This document shows, in pieces, positions 44,964-54,532 of a DNA stretch of 64,000 nt. Both the position numbers and the translations under genes were made by a program. Source of the stretch: Candidatus Magnetominusculus dajiuhuensis (lineage in GTDB: Bacteria; Nitrospirota; Thermodesulfovibrionia; Thermodesulfovibrionales; Magnetobacteriaceae); assembly GCA_015233465.1 (NCBI GenBank), contig JADFXP010000001.1, forward strand, positions 77,186-141,185. The letters run 5' to 3'. The notes under the pieces are model-generated. The model was not told the origin of the DNA. It ran no database searches and worked only from the letters and a program-made list of their open reading frames with translations. Numbering within the stretch: the stretch's first letter is position 1; every line of letters begins with the position of its first letter.

Positions 44964-46613
44964 TTATTTTATTACTATAGCATCAATTTTATGTACAGTT
45001 TTCAAACGTAATGCCGTAGCTGTGGCTTCTTTTTTCGTATTAAACTTACCAGTTGTTACAAGATATATCGTTTTATCCTTTTTATGTATCTCCTTTATCT
45101 CTCCTTGATAATTATCCGCTTGAAGTTTGTTAAGTATGCTGATAGCATTAGCAGAATTATTGAAAACTCCAACTTGAACCTTATAGGTTTGAGTTGACTT
45201 TTCTTCAGATTTAACAGTTTTTTCTTCATTTTTAGTAGAAACCTGTTCTTTAGCCTTAGAAACAGGAGATTTCGTATTTTGATGAACTGGTTTTTGTTTA
45301 GCAGTCACTTCAGGAGTTGAGGTTTTTTCTTTAATTTCTGCTTTGGCTTCAGTTTTGGCAGTTGTTTCAGATTTTGGACTATGTGATGGTTTTGTTGGTT
45401 TTTGTATAGTTTTCTTAGCAGTCTCAGTTTTTTTCGTTACTGTCTTTTTGTGAGCAGCCTTTGGTTCAGATTTCTGAGCTGGTTTTTCTTCAACAGGCGC
45501 AGGTTTTTTTGCAGCAATTTTCTCTTCAACTTTAACAGGAGGCTTAGTTTGAGTGACAGCTGGTTTTACAGCCTCTTCAGGCTTAACTTTTTCTTCTTGA
45601 TTGGCTTTATTTTCAATCTTATTGGCTGGTTTTTCTTCAGGTTTAGCAGTCTCTTCAGGTTTTACAATCTGCTCTGGAACTGCCTTTTCTTGCGCAGTTG
45701 GTTTTTCAGGAAGTTCGTTTTTTGCAGGCTCTTTTATAGACGGTTTATTTTGAGACAAAAGAGTTGCAGCATTATTATCTGTTGGTGATAAGGGTTTTTT
45801 ATCAGGAGGCTCTACTATAGTCAAAATCTCTCTGCCTGATTCTGCTGATTTATCTTTTTCTTTATTATGTTTTTGAGTTATCTTTGTAATGATTAATGAG
45901 GCAAAAATAATAACTACTATTCCAACCATTAATATTGGAAGCATCTTTTTGGATTTAAGCATTTCTGCTATTCCAGACAATTTACTGGAAGCTGACTTTG
46001 ATTCATTTTCGGATACTTCGCTGAAATCATTTTCCTCATAATGAATGCGAGGGTCATTTTCCTCATCTATTTCAATCTTCCTGTCTTTTTTTTCTGCCAT
46101 GTTTTTTCTTTCTCCTTCAATATTCTCTTGTAATGTATCATAAAAGCCTTCTTGGATTTTATCTTCTTGTGGTTCTCTATGGGAATTAACGGAATTGTCA
46201 AATTGTTGTAGTTTTGTTTCAATATCAATATTATTAGTGATAGATTTGATTGTTGATAAAAATTCTTCAGCATCTATTGGAATTTGAATAACCTTGATAA
46301 TCCCATAATCAGGTTTGTATTTGCTTATTACTGAAATATCATTATAATCCTCTTCAGATTCTGTTATCATAACAATAGGGATTGCCTTTAAGGCTTCTAA
46401 TGAACGTAGTCCCCTTATAATGTCAAACTCGCTTGCATCAATAAGTATTGCCTTAATCATTATTAAAGACGGCATCATTTTAACCGTCATTTCAACTGCT
46501 TCATCCTTGCTGCCTGCGACCCTGACATTATATCCATCAGTGATAAGCAGTTGACCAAGATCTTTGGTCTTCATGAATTCATCATCAATAATAATTACGC
46601 TTTTATCAGCCAA
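44964..46613 (-). CDS. Pseudo-receiver / TM / SPOR-domain protein
   Basis: 549 aa. The N-terminal 120 residues have the fold of a response-regulator receiver and keep the acidic pair (IIIDDEF, D10/D11), but the phospho-acceptor position is Lys54 (LIMIKAIL). One helix (about 223-245) crosses the membrane. A long Lys/Glu/Pro/Ala-rich linker (about 260-470) leads to a C-terminal SPOR domain (QTYKVQVGVFNNSANAIS), which binds denuded peptidoglycan glycans. It could link cytoplasmic signalling to the cell wall or division site. Start is TTG with AGGAG. Confidence 0.8.
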   Translation of the reverse strand: MADKSVIIIDDEFMKTKDLGQLLITDGYNVRVAGSKDEAVEMTVKMMPSLIMIKAILIDASEFDIIRGLRSLEALKAIPIVMITESEEDYNDISVISKYKPDYGIIKVIQIPIDAEEFLSTIKSITNNIDIETKLQQFDNSVNSHREPQEDKIQEGFYDTLQENIEGERKNMAEKKDRKIEIDEENDPRIHYEENDFSEVSENESKSASSKLSGIAEMLKSKKMLPILMVGIVVIIFASLIITKITQKHNKEKDKSAESGREILTIVEPPDKKPLSPTDNNAATLLSQNKPSIKEPAKNELPEKPTAQEKAVPEQIVKPEETAKPEEKPANKIENKANQEEKVKPEEAVKPAVTQTKPPVKVEEKIAAKKPAPVEEKPAQKSEPKAAHKKTVTKKTETAKKTIQKPTKPSHSPKSETTAKTEAKAEIKEKTSTPEVTAKQKPVHQNTKSPVSKAKEQVSTKNEEKTVKSEEKSTQTYKVQVGVFNNSANAISILNKLQADNYQGEIKEIHKKDKTIYLVTTGKFNTKKEATATALRLKTVHKIDAIVIK

Positions 46614-46687
46614 ATCTCTTAACTCCTAAAAAAATGTTTATCTATTATATATAATATTATAAAAAAAGAATAGAGGTTATAAAAATT

Positions 46688-46793
46688 AATGGGTTCAAAG
46701 GGAGGGTGAAGCCCACGTTTAAAAAACCCCTTTGCTGGAGCCCATAGATAAAAAGTGCATGGTTGTAGACCCGTTATAAAAACCCTCATGCCT
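46688..46793. repeat. REP-like family B, abutting the ruvB stop
   Basis: Long degenerate copy: GGGTTCAAAGGGAGGGTGAA, ACCCCTTTGCTGGAGCCCAT, then a GTAGACCCGTTATAAAAAC arm and CCCTCATGCCTTTA. The last bases overlap the ruvB stop codon region. Confidence 0.75.
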
Positions 46794-47804
46794 TTAAAAA
46801 AGATTCGTAGTAAATTCCCTGCCTATATGTTCAAACCCCAGTCTTGTAGCAAGCCTGCCCCTTGGTGTTCTTTCAATTAATCCTTGTTGTATCAAAAATG
46901 GTTCATAGACATCTTCAAGCGTATCTCTATCTTCAGATAGTGAGGCAGCAAGCGTCTCAATACCTACAGGTCCACCACCGTATTTGTCAATGATTGTCAG
47001 AAGCAGCATTCTATCCATCTCATCAAGTCCCAATCCGTCAACATTTAAGGCTTTAAGCGAACTTCTGGTTATCTCAATATCTACAATAGAGTTATTTTTT
47101 ATCTGCGCAAAATCCCGCACCCTTCTAAGCAGTCGGTTTGCTATCCTTGGAGTGCCTCGCGAGCGTTTAGCTATCTCAATAATTGCGTCACTTGAAATCT
47201 TTAAATCTAATAAAGAAGCTGAACGCCTTACTATTAATTCAAGTTCTTCAGTCTCATAATATTGCAGCCTGTTGATAACTCCAAATCTATCACGTAAAGG
47301 AGAGGTTAAAAGTCCAGTTCTGGTAGTTGCCCCAATGATTGTAAATGCAGGTAGAGCGAGTTTTAAACTTCTGGCATTTGGCCCCTGCCCTATAACAATA
47401 TCTAATGCAAAATCCTCCATCGCCGGGTATAAAATCTCTTCAACAATTCTTGGAAGACGATGTATCTCGTCAATAAAAAGTATATCAAATTCTGCGAGAT
47501 TTGTTAAAATAGCAGCAATATCACCCGCGCGTTCAAGCACAGGACCTGAGGTTGATTTAAAATTAACCCCAAGTTCATTTGATATAATATTAGAAAGCGT
47601 AGTCTTTCCAAGACCCGGAGGCCCGCATAATAACACATGATCAAGAGGTTCTTTTCTCTCTTTTGCAGCCTTGATAAATATGCTTAGATTACTCTTAATC
47701 CTCTCTTGTCCAATAAAATCTTCAAATGTCTTAGGCCTGAGCGTTTTATCAAACACGCCGTCTTGTTTATCTGATAATATATCGCCTTCTATCCTTTTAT
47801 CCAT
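46794..47804 (-). CDS. ruvB: Holliday junction helicase RuvB
   Basis: 336 aa AAA+ motor for branch migration. Walker [11 protein letters not shown], Walker [11 protein letters not shown], sensor 1 [19 protein letters not shown], and the C-terminal winged helix ([14 protein letters not shown]) are all present. ruvA and ruvC are not adjacent. Confidence 0.96.
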   Translation of the reverse strand: MDKRIEGDILSDKQDGVFDKTLRPKTFEDFIGQERIKSNLSIFIKAAKERKEPLDHVLLCGPPGLGKTTLSNIISNELGVNFKSTSGPVLERAGDIAAILTNLAEFDILFIDEIHRLPRIVEEILYPAMEDFALDIVIGQGPNARSLKLALPAFTIIGATTRTGLLTSPLRDRFGVINRLQYYETEELELIVRRSASLLDLKISSDAIIEIAKRSRGTPRIANRLLRRVRDFAQIKNNSIVDIEITRSSLKALNVDGLGLDEMDRMLLLTIIDKYGGGPVGIETLAASLSEDRDTLEDVYEPFLIQQGLIERTPRGRLATRLGFEHIGREFTTNLF

Positions 47805-47988
47805 AATGTTATTATGATACTATTTTAATCTTAAATTAAGCCATAACTGAAAAAAACATTATAATTTTTAATATGTATCTTATGATACAGACACAGAAAT
47901 AACTATTAATATAATCTATATTCAAGCAACGAATAAAACCAAAAGGGATTCATAGAAATCCCAAAATATAATTTTCAAGGAGATTGAT

Positions 47989-48216
47989 ATGGCAGAAGAA
48001 TCTAAGAAAAGCAGATTGGTAGCATTATTATTATGTTTCTTTTTAGGATGGGCAGGCGGACATCGCTTTTATACAAACAAAGTAGGTACAGGCGTATTGA
48101 TGCTTATGACTGGCGGCGGAATGGGAATATGGTATTTTGTTGACCTCGTTATGATTTCCATGGGCGCTTTCAAGGACAAGGAAGGATTAAATTTAATGAG
48201 CTGGGATCTGAAATAA
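47989..48216 (+). CDS. TM2-domain protein
   Basis: 75 aa. Two membrane helices flank the TM2 signature GWAGGHRFYTNKVGTGVLM ... WYFVDLVMI. CAAGGAGA precedes the ATG, and a strong terminator follows, so it is monocistronic. Role unknown. Confidence 0.85.
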   Translation: MAEESKKSRLVALLLCFFLGWAGGHRFYTNKVGTGVLMLMTGGGMGIWYFVDLVMISMGAFKDKEGLNLMSWDLK

Positions 48217-48234
48217 TAACATTAATATTAATTA

Positions 48235-48263
48235 AGGAGGCATAAATGCCTCCTTTTTTTTTG
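48235..48263 (+). terminator. Rho-independent terminator after the TM2 gene
   Basis: Perfect 8-bp stem AGGAGGCA / TGCCTCCT with a TAAA loop, followed by nine T (48255-48263). Confidence 0.92.
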
Positions 48264-48395
48264 TCTTGAGGGTTTCACCCAAGGGTTCTCTTTACCCCAT
48301 GATTTCTGGTTATTTATAATGACAAGCAATTACACTATAGTAAATGGGTTCAAAGGGTCAAGACCCTTTGCGGGTGTTTGAGGGCAGCGCCCTCA
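48264..48395. repeat. REP-like family B, two arms upstream of ugd
   Basis: A degenerate reverse arm (TTGAGGGTTTCACCCAAGGG) and, 40 bases later, a clean forward arm GGGTTCAAAGGGTCAAGACC ... GAGGGCAGCGCCCTC (48343-48395). Confidence 0.75.
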
Positions 48396-48470
48396 AAAAA
48401 AATAAATCTCTTTTTTGAATGCTTCTGTTATAATTTCAAATAATATTAATCAAACATAGGGAGATTTATT

Positions 48471-49778
48471 ATGCACATAGGAGTTATTGGAACTGGATAT
48501 GTAGGGCTTGTTACAGGGGCATGTTTTGCAGAATTTGGCGTAATGGTTACTTGCGTTGATAATGATGCGAGTAAGATTGCTTCTTTAAACAGGGGGGAGA
48601 TTCCGTTTTTTGAACCCGGCCTTGAAGAACTTGTAAAACGAAATATGAAAGAAGACAGGCTTCGTTTTAGTTCAGAGGCTGAAGATGCAATAAAATCCTC
48701 CTTAGTAATTTTTATTGCTGTAGGCACTCCGCCGCGCGGGGATGGGTCAGCAGATTTAAGTTATGTAGAGGGAGTAGCGTGTCAGATTGCAAAGAATCTT
48801 GATAATTATAAGGTAATAGTCACAAAAAGCACTGTTCCAGTCGGCACTGGTAAGAAACTTCGTGAGATTATAAATAAAGAAAGTAATGGCAAGGCTAAAT
48901 TTGACGTAGTATCAAACCCTGAATTTTTAAGAGAAGGCGCTGCAATTGAAGATTTTATGAGACCTAACAGGGTTGTAATAGGTTCTGAGAGCGATCAGGC
49001 TACTGCAATTATGAAGGATTTATATGGGCCTTTATATCTAATTGAAACCCCGATAGTTATTACTAATATAGAGACTGCTGAATTAATCAAATATGCCTCA
49101 AATTCATTCTTGGCTGTTAAAATATCATTTATAAATGAACTTGCAAATCTCTGTGAACAAGTTGGAGCGGATGTCAACATAGTTGCTAAAGGTATGGGAT
49201 TAGATAAACGTATTGGATCAAAATTTTTACATGCTGGCGCTGGTTATGGAGGTTCTTGTTTTCCAAAAGATACACGCGCACTGCTTAGTTTGGCAAATGA
49301 TCGTAATATTAATTTATCTGTGGTCTCAGCAAGCGTTTCTGCTAATGACGTTCAAAAAACATTAATGCTGAAAAAAATCAAGGATGCTGGAGGGATACTA
49401 AAAGATAAGACATTTGCGATTTTAGGACTCTCATTTAAACCAAATACAGATGACATTAGAGAGGCTCCTGCCATATATATCATTGAAGAACTTTTAAAAG
49501 AAGGCGTTAAGATTAAGGCTTATGATCCTACAAGTATGCACAATGCTAGCTTGGTAATTAAGGATATTTATTATGCCAAAGACCCATATGATGCCCTTAA
49601 CGGAGTTGACGCAGTTGTGCTTATTACAGAATGGAATCAATTTAGAAATCTTGATTTGGATAAGGTAAAGTCCTTGATGAAGACTCCATTATTTTTTGAT
49701 CTAAGAAATGTTTATGAACCAATTAAAATGAGGGATTTAGGTTTTGAGTTTTATTGTGTTGGAAGAGGGATAAAATAA
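48471..49778 (+). CDS. ugd: UDP-glucose 6-dehydrogenase
   Basis: 435 aa enzyme that makes UDP-glucuronate for capsule or LPS. NAD loop GTGYVGLVTGACFAEFG, the catalytic Lys in FINELANLCEQVGAD-type region, and the catalytic Cys in GYGGSCFPKDTRAL are present, with the UDP-binding C-terminal domain (GLSFKPNTDDIREAPA). AGGGAG precedes the ATG. Single gene behind a REP-like element. Confidence 0.95.
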   Translation: MHIGVIGTGYVGLVTGACFAEFGVMVTCVDNDASKIASLNRGEIPFFEPGLEELVKRNMKEDRLRFSSEAEDAIKSSLVIFIAVGTPPRGDGSADLSYVEGVACQIAKNLDNYKVIVTKSTVPVGTGKKLREIINKESNGKAKFDVVSNPEFLREGAAIEDFMRPNRVVIGSESDQATAIMKDLYGPLYLIETPIVITNIETAELIKYASNSFLAVKISFINELANLCEQVGADVNIVAKGMGLDKRIGSKFLHAGAGYGGSCFPKDTRALLSLANDRNINLSVVSASVSANDVQKTLMLKKIKDAGGILKDKTFAILGLSFKPNTDDIREAPAIYIIEELLKEGVKIKAYDPTSMHNASLVIKDIYYAKDPYDALNGVDAVVLITEWNQFRNLDLDKVKSLMKTPLFFDLRNVYEPIKMRDLGFEFYCVGRGIK

Positions 49779-49872
49779 ACTAAAAGGTCGTGGGACGACT
49801 CCCAAAATGAAAAGTGAAAGGCATTTAAGAGAAATTTGTTTAAAAACTTCCTACTTTTTCGTTTAATTAATA

Positions 49873-51660
49873 ATGAGAAGAGGAATTTATAGATATCTTG
49901 TTAAGTTAAGAAGGTTATTTCCTTATGCCTTTGGCAAATATACAACAACTATAACTTTTGCAATATTAATAGGCGCAGTAACAGGCTGCACAAATATAGT
50001 TTTTCGTTATATCCTTGATCTTGTAAAACGGGTGATATTTATAAGAGGTCAGGAAATTTTACAGATTGGTTATCATAATGACTCACGAATATTCCTGCCC
50101 ATTTTACCGATATTAGGCGCAGTCTTGTTAATTCCGCTTTCAAAGATATTTAAGGGAGGAGTTTATGGGTATAGATTCCCAGATTTTCTTGAAAAGGTTA
50201 ATCTAAAAGGCGGGATAATATCGTTTAAATCTGTATTAATAAGAATGATTGCCCCTGCCTTGACTATTGGTTCAGGAGGGTCTGCTGGAGTTGAAGGGCC
50301 TATTGCGCAAATAGGAGGAGGGATTGGATCATTAATCAGCCAGTTTCTTGGCACATCGGCTAAACAAAGAACCTTGATGATTGCCGCAGGTTCAGCAGGC
50401 GCAATATCCGCTACATTTAATGCCCCTATTACTGGAGTTATGTTTGCTACTGAGATAATCCTTTTGGGTAATTACGGTATGATGTCTTTTGGAGCGGTTA
50501 TAATCTCTGCTGGTATAGCAGCTGCGATTTCTAATGGTTATTATGGAGTTAATCCTACTTTTATTGTGCCTGTTAGTAAGACAAAAAGTCTTTTTGAAAT
50601 GCCTCTGTATCTTATGTTAGGGCTTTATATGGGAGTAATATCAGTGATATATATAAAGTTTTTTTATTGGGTAAAGGGGTTTTTTGAAAAACTTGAAATA
50701 AACGAACATCTAAAGCCCATTATCGGAGCATTTACAATAGGTTTGATTGGAATTATCTATCCGCATGTGATGAGCGATGGATATGAATATATCGTTCAAG
50801 CATTAAAGGGTAATTATTTGTTTTATCTGATGTTAATATTAGTATTTGTAAAGATAATTGCAACTTCAGTTACGCTTGGTTCAGGAGGGGCAGGAGGGGT
50901 ATTTGCGCCTTCTTTGTTTATTGGAGCAATGGCAGGAGGGGCTTTTGGCTCTGCGGTTAATCATATATTTCCACTCTCTATTACTTCTCAATTTATTTCT
51001 CCGCCCGGCACATATGCAGCAATTGGAATGGGGGTTTTTTTGGCATCTGTCACTCATGCCCCTATGACAGGGATGTTTTTGATGTTTGAGTTAACTGGAA
51101 ATTATCAAATTATGATACCTGTTATGCTTTCCTCAGCGACTGGGGTTTTTATGGCTACCAGAATTTTAAAGGATTCTATTGATACAATGGCCTTGACCAA
51201 TAGAGGCATTAAACTTAATGAAGGCTTAGAGGAGACAATTCTATCGTCAATTAAGGTAACAGACGTTATGACTACTTCATTTGAAACCATTGACAGAGAT
51301 GTCAGCATTAATGAGGCGCATGATTTGATGATCATGTCTAAGGGTCTCTATTTTCCTGTAGTTAATTCAGAGAAGGAGTTAATTGGGATCATTTCTATGA
51401 ATGATATTAAATCTGTAGTTTTTGATAATAAGAAAAAACATGTAATTACAGCAGGAGATTTTTGCACAAAAGCTGCGGAGGTTTTTACGTCAGAGGATAA
51501 TTTAAATATTGCGCTCAGCAGACTAAGTTTTATTGATTTAGATGAGATGCCAGTAGTTGATGTTAATAATCAAAAAAAGGTGATAGGTATGATTAGTCGT
51601 TCAGGTATTTATTCAACTTATTATAAAAAAATCAGTCATCTGCATGACGATACACGATAA
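49873..51660 (+). CDS. ClC-type chloride channel/transporter with CBS pair
   Basis: 595 aa. About ten to twelve membrane helices carry the ClC selectivity motifs GSGGSAGVEGP (with the gating Glu) and GGVFAPSLFIGA. Two CBS domains (about 458-590) form the cytoplasmic regulatory part, which commonly binds adenine nucleotides. The gating Glu favours a proton-coupled exchanger, while anion preference is unknown. Confidence 0.9.
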   Translation: MRRGIYRYLVKLRRLFPYAFGKYTTTITFAILIGAVTGCTNIVFRYILDLVKRVIFIRGQEILQIGYHNDSRIFLPILPILGAVLLIPLSKIFKGGVYGYRFPDFLEKVNLKGGIISFKSVLIRMIAPALTIGSGGSAGVEGPIAQIGGGIGSLISQFLGTSAKQRTLMIAAGSAGAISATFNAPITGVMFATEIILLGNYGMMSFGAVIISAGIAAAISNGYYGVNPTFIVPVSKTKSLFEMPLYLMLGLYMGVISVIYIKFFYWVKGFFEKLEINEHLKPIIGAFTIGLIGIIYPHVMSDGYEYIVQALKGNYLFYLMLILVFVKIIATSVTLGSGGAGGVFAPSLFIGAMAGGAFGSAVNHIFPLSITSQFISPPGTYAAIGMGVFLASVTHAPMTGMFLMFELTGNYQIMIPVMLSSATGVFMATRILKDSIDTMALTNRGIKLNEGLEETILSSIKVTDVMTTSFETIDRDVSINEAHDLMIMSKGLYFPVVNSEKELIGIISMNDIKSVVFDNKKKHVITAGDFCTKAAEVFTSEDNLNIALSRLSFIDLDEMPVVDVNNQKKVIGMISRSGIYSTYYKKISHLHDDTR

Positions 51661-51674
51661 ATAATTAAAATTTC

Positions 51675-51704
51675 TTGACTTTCATTATAGTATCAATATA
51701 TAAT
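51675..51704 (+). promoter_or_regulatory. Sigma-70 promoter with near-absent leader
   Basis: TTGACT (51675-51680), 18 bases, TATAAT (51699-51704). The expected start point is only about four bases before the ATG at 51715, so the transcript would be nearly leaderless, matching the lack of a Shine-Dalgarno site. Confidence 0.55.
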
Positions 51705-51714
51705 TTATGTTAAT

Positions 51715-52362
51715 ATGAAAAAATGTATTTTTTATATAATTATATTAATTTTAATGTTGCTGCCAGCGATTGCTTGCGCAGATTTATACAAATATACTGA
51801 AGACTCAGGTACTGTAGTTATCTCAAACGACATTAAAAGAGTACCAGCAAAATATAAAGATACTTTAGTTATTATAAGGGAAGACTCAAATTCATCTGCC
51901 CAACAAACCCCGTCAACCTCATCAACCCCCCCTAAGCTTGCTGATGAAGATAACAAGAATACAACAGAGTCTTTAACTAACAGCATAACGAATATTTTAA
52001 AGAAAAATAATAAGCAAGGCTCTCCTGATATTGCAGAGCTTAAAGATTCCAAGCTTAATGATCTTAGCGGTATGGTTGGTAAAGATTTAAACAAAATGAT
52101 ATATTTGATTGGATTTAGTATAATTGGGTCAATAGTGTCCATCTTTGTAGTGAGATTAATAGTGCCAAAGCAGCCTATGCGGATAATTGTAACTATTATA
52201 GTAATGTTATTGATTAATCTTATATCATTTTCTTCATATATTGGTCCAACATTGCAAAAAGGTTCAGCACTACAAAAAGGCTCAAGCATAACAAAGGATA
52301 TAGAAAATATCAGAAACCTTACCAATCAACGTCCTAATGAGATTGAAAAGGCTTTGAAATAA
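51715..52362 (+). CDS. DUF4124-like secreted/membrane protein
   Basis: 215 aa. A signal peptide (to about residue 22, CADL) is followed by a short DUF4124-like domain (LYKYTEDSGTVVISNDIKRVP). A polar linker then leads to two membrane segments (about 140-158 and 162-182). The short GPTLQKGSALQKGS stretch holds a tandem duplication. Function unknown. It lies 74 bases upstream of the caspase-like gene in the same direction. Confidence 0.65.
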   Translation: MKKCIFYIIILILMLLPAIACADLYKYTEDSGTVVISNDIKRVPAKYKDTLVIIREDSNSSAQQTPSTSSTPPKLADEDNKNTTESLTNSITNILKKNNKQGSPDIAELKDSKLNDLSGMVGKDLNKMIYLIGFSIIGSIVSIFVVRLIVPKQPMRIIVTIIVMLLINLISFSSYIGPTLQKGSALQKGSSITKDIENIRNLTNQRPNEIEKALK

Positions 52363-52436
52363 ACTTTTTTTTAATATCTCTGCAATTATATTCACTAAAG
52401 TTATAAATAATAGTTAATGACCTTGGAGGGTTATTC

Positions 52437-54314
52437 ATGGGTAAAGCAATTAAAATATTTATTTTTGTTATAATTATTTCTATGTTCAGTATTACGCAGG
52501 CGGTCTATGCTAAGGCAAAAAAAGCTGCAAGGAATGACTCAAATACCTCTCAATCTTCAGAAAATCGTTCGATTGAAATACAGCAGATGCAGTCAGAAAA
52601 ACGCGTTGCACTTGTTATGGGTAATAGCACATATAAAAATATCAAGCCTCTAAAAAACCCTGTAAATGATGCTCAGGCAATGGCAAGGGTACTAGAAAAT
52701 CTTCATTTTAAGGTAATCTCCGGTTATAATCTTACTCAAAAAGATATGAAAAAACTTATTTCTGAATTTGGAGATGCAATAAGAGACGGCGGGGTTGGGT
52801 TATTTTATTTTGCAGGCCATGGGATTCAGATAAATGGTGAAAATTATCTAATTCCAATTGACGCAGACGTGCATTCTGAAAAGGATGTTGACCCAGAGGC
52901 AGTTAATGCCAATGTTGTGCTCAATAATATGGCATATGCAAAGAATCGCTTAAATATAGTCATTCTTGATGCTTGCAGAGATAATCCATTTAGGGGATTT
53001 AGATCAGCAGGCGGTGGAGGACTAGCACAAATGAAGGCTCCTGAAGGGACATTTATCGCATATGCAACATCTCCAGGATCCGTAGCAAGTGATGGGGATG
53101 GAAAAAATGGTCTTTATACTCAGGAATTAATAAAAAATATGGAAAAACCTGGACTTCAGATTGAACAGATGTTTAAAGGTGTTAGACAGTCAGTAGAACA
53201 AATATCCGCTAAAAAGCAGACCCCATGGGAATCATCTTCAATAACAGGGGATTTTTATTTTAAGATAGATTCTAATATAAAGACATCTGAACCATCAGAA
53301 GAGTCAACCCCAACAACTCCACCTAAGCAAAATGATTTAAACGCTGAAAAGGTGACATGGAAGACAATAGAAAATTCAACAGACCCATCAGATTTTAAAG
53401 AATTTTTATCAGCATTTCCTAACAGCTCTCTTGCAGTTGCTGCTAAAATAAAGATCAAACAGCTTGAAAAGACACAGTCTCCAACTCAACAGACTGCATC
53501 TATCCCGCAGACTTATCCTAATAAACCAAAGTCAAATGATTCAACCTTCAGAGACCCTAATACTGGTATGGAATTTGTCTTTATCAAGGGCGGATGTTAC
53601 CAGATGGGAGATACAGTTGGAGGAGGAGAAGAAAATGAGAAGCCTGTGCATGAGGTATGTTTGGATGATTTTTATATTGGAAAGTATGAGGTAACCATTG
53701 GCGAATTTAGGAGTTTCACAAATGAAACAGGATATAAGACAGAGGCAGAAAGCAGTGACGGATGTTATTATTGGACTGGCAGCAAATTAATAAAGGATAA
53801 GACACGAACTTGGCAGGGTCCTGGGTTTGAACAAGGCGATAGAAATCCAGTTTCATGCGTAACATGGAATGACACTCAAAGTTATATAAATTGGCTGCGA
53901 AATAAAAATGGTTATAAATACCGCCTGCCTTCTGAAGCGGAATGGGAATATGTGTGCAGGAGCGGCGGCAGGAGTGAGAAATACTCAGGCGGTAACGACG
54001 TAAACAGCGTTGCATGGTATGTTGTGAATTCAGGTGGAAGATCACATCAAGTTGGCACAAAGGCTCCTAATGGACTAGGTGTATATGATATGAGCGGCAA
54101 TTTGACCGAGTTGATACAAGATTGGTACGATGCAGCGGCATATACAAAACATACACATAATAATCCTATTTATGATTCCTACAGCAGTACTCATGGCGCG
54201 CGCGGAGGCGGTTGGATAAATATTCCAGAATATAATCGCTGCTCTGCTCGTTTTTTCAGCCAGCCAGATTATAATTATTATAATTTAGGTTTTCGCTTAG
54301 TAAGAATACCTTAA
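52437..54314 (+). CDS. Secreted caspase-like protease fused to SUMF1-like domain
   Basis: 625 aa. An N-terminal signal or anchor (KIFIFVIIISMFSITQAVYA) precedes a C14 caspase domain (about 50-280) with catalytic His128 (FAGHG) and Cys180 (DACRDNPF). A short linker module (about 305-350, DFKEFLSAFPNSSLA) follows, then a SUMF1/FGE-sulfatase fold (about 378-625: GGCYQMGD ... LPSEAEWEY ... GNLTELIQDWY). The two copper-binding Cys needed for formylglycine formation are not at the expected places before RCSARF, so the domain is more likely ligand-binding. The catalytic core closely resembles that of the 4179 gene. GGAGG precedes the ATG. Confidence 0.88.
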   Translation: MGKAIKIFIFVIIISMFSITQAVYAKAKKAARNDSNTSQSSENRSIEIQQMQSEKRVALVMGNSTYKNIKPLKNPVNDAQAMARVLENLHFKVISGYNLTQKDMKKLISEFGDAIRDGGVGLFYFAGHGIQINGENYLIPIDADVHSEKDVDPEAVNANVVLNNMAYAKNRLNIVILDACRDNPFRGFRSAGGGGLAQMKAPEGTFIAYATSPGSVASDGDGKNGLYTQELIKNMEKPGLQIEQMFKGVRQSVEQISAKKQTPWESSSITGDFYFKIDSNIKTSEPSEESTPTTPPKQNDLNAEKVTWKTIENSTDPSDFKEFLSAFPNSSLAVAAKIKIKQLEKTQSPTQQTASIPQTYPNKPKSNDSTFRDPNTGMEFVFIKGGCYQMGDTVGGGEENEKPVHEVCLDDFYIGKYEVTIGEFRSFTNETGYKTEAESSDGCYYWTGSKLIKDKTRTWQGPGFEQGDRNPVSCVTWNDTQSYINWLRNKNGYKYRLPSEAEWEYVCRSGGRSEKYSGGNDVNSVAWYVVNSGGRSHQVGTKAPNGLGVYDMSGNLTELIQDWYDAAAYTKHTHNNPIYDSYSSTHGARGGGWINIPEYNRCSARFFSQPDYNYYNLGFRLVRIP

Positions 54315-54326
54315 AAGGCATCTTTC

Positions 54327-54466
54327 AAGGGGCTCTGCCCCTTGACCCCGCAAGGGAACTTGTCCCCTTGACCCCATAATTTTATATTAATAATTATAAT
54401 AAGCAAAATTACGGGTTCAAAGGGACGAGTCCCTTTGCGGGATTTTTAAGGGCAGAGCCCTTAAAG
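54327..54466. repeat. REP-like family B, inverted pair (second copy)
   Basis: Same composite as at 14659-14797, including the AT-rich spacer with ATAATTTTATATTAATAAT and AATAAGCAAAATTA. Left arm AAGGGGCTCTGCCCCTTGA; right arm AAAGGGACGAGTCCCTTT and AAGGGCAGAGCCCTT. Confidence 0.88.
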
Positions 54467-54532
54467 ATAATAATAATATATTATTTTCTGTTATACTATT
54501 AAAAATCATTAATCTAAGCAGGAGAAAAATCA

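Noticed and set aside
45402-45788. 128-codon plus-strand frame rich in Phe, Arg and Ser
   Set aside because: It is the antisense of the Lys/Glu-rich linker of the SPOR protein; the composition is an artefact of the complementary codons.
51732-52325. 197-codon minus-strand frame
   Set aside because: It overlaps completely the DUF4124-like gene, which has its own promoter and signal peptide; the antisense frame has no start signals.
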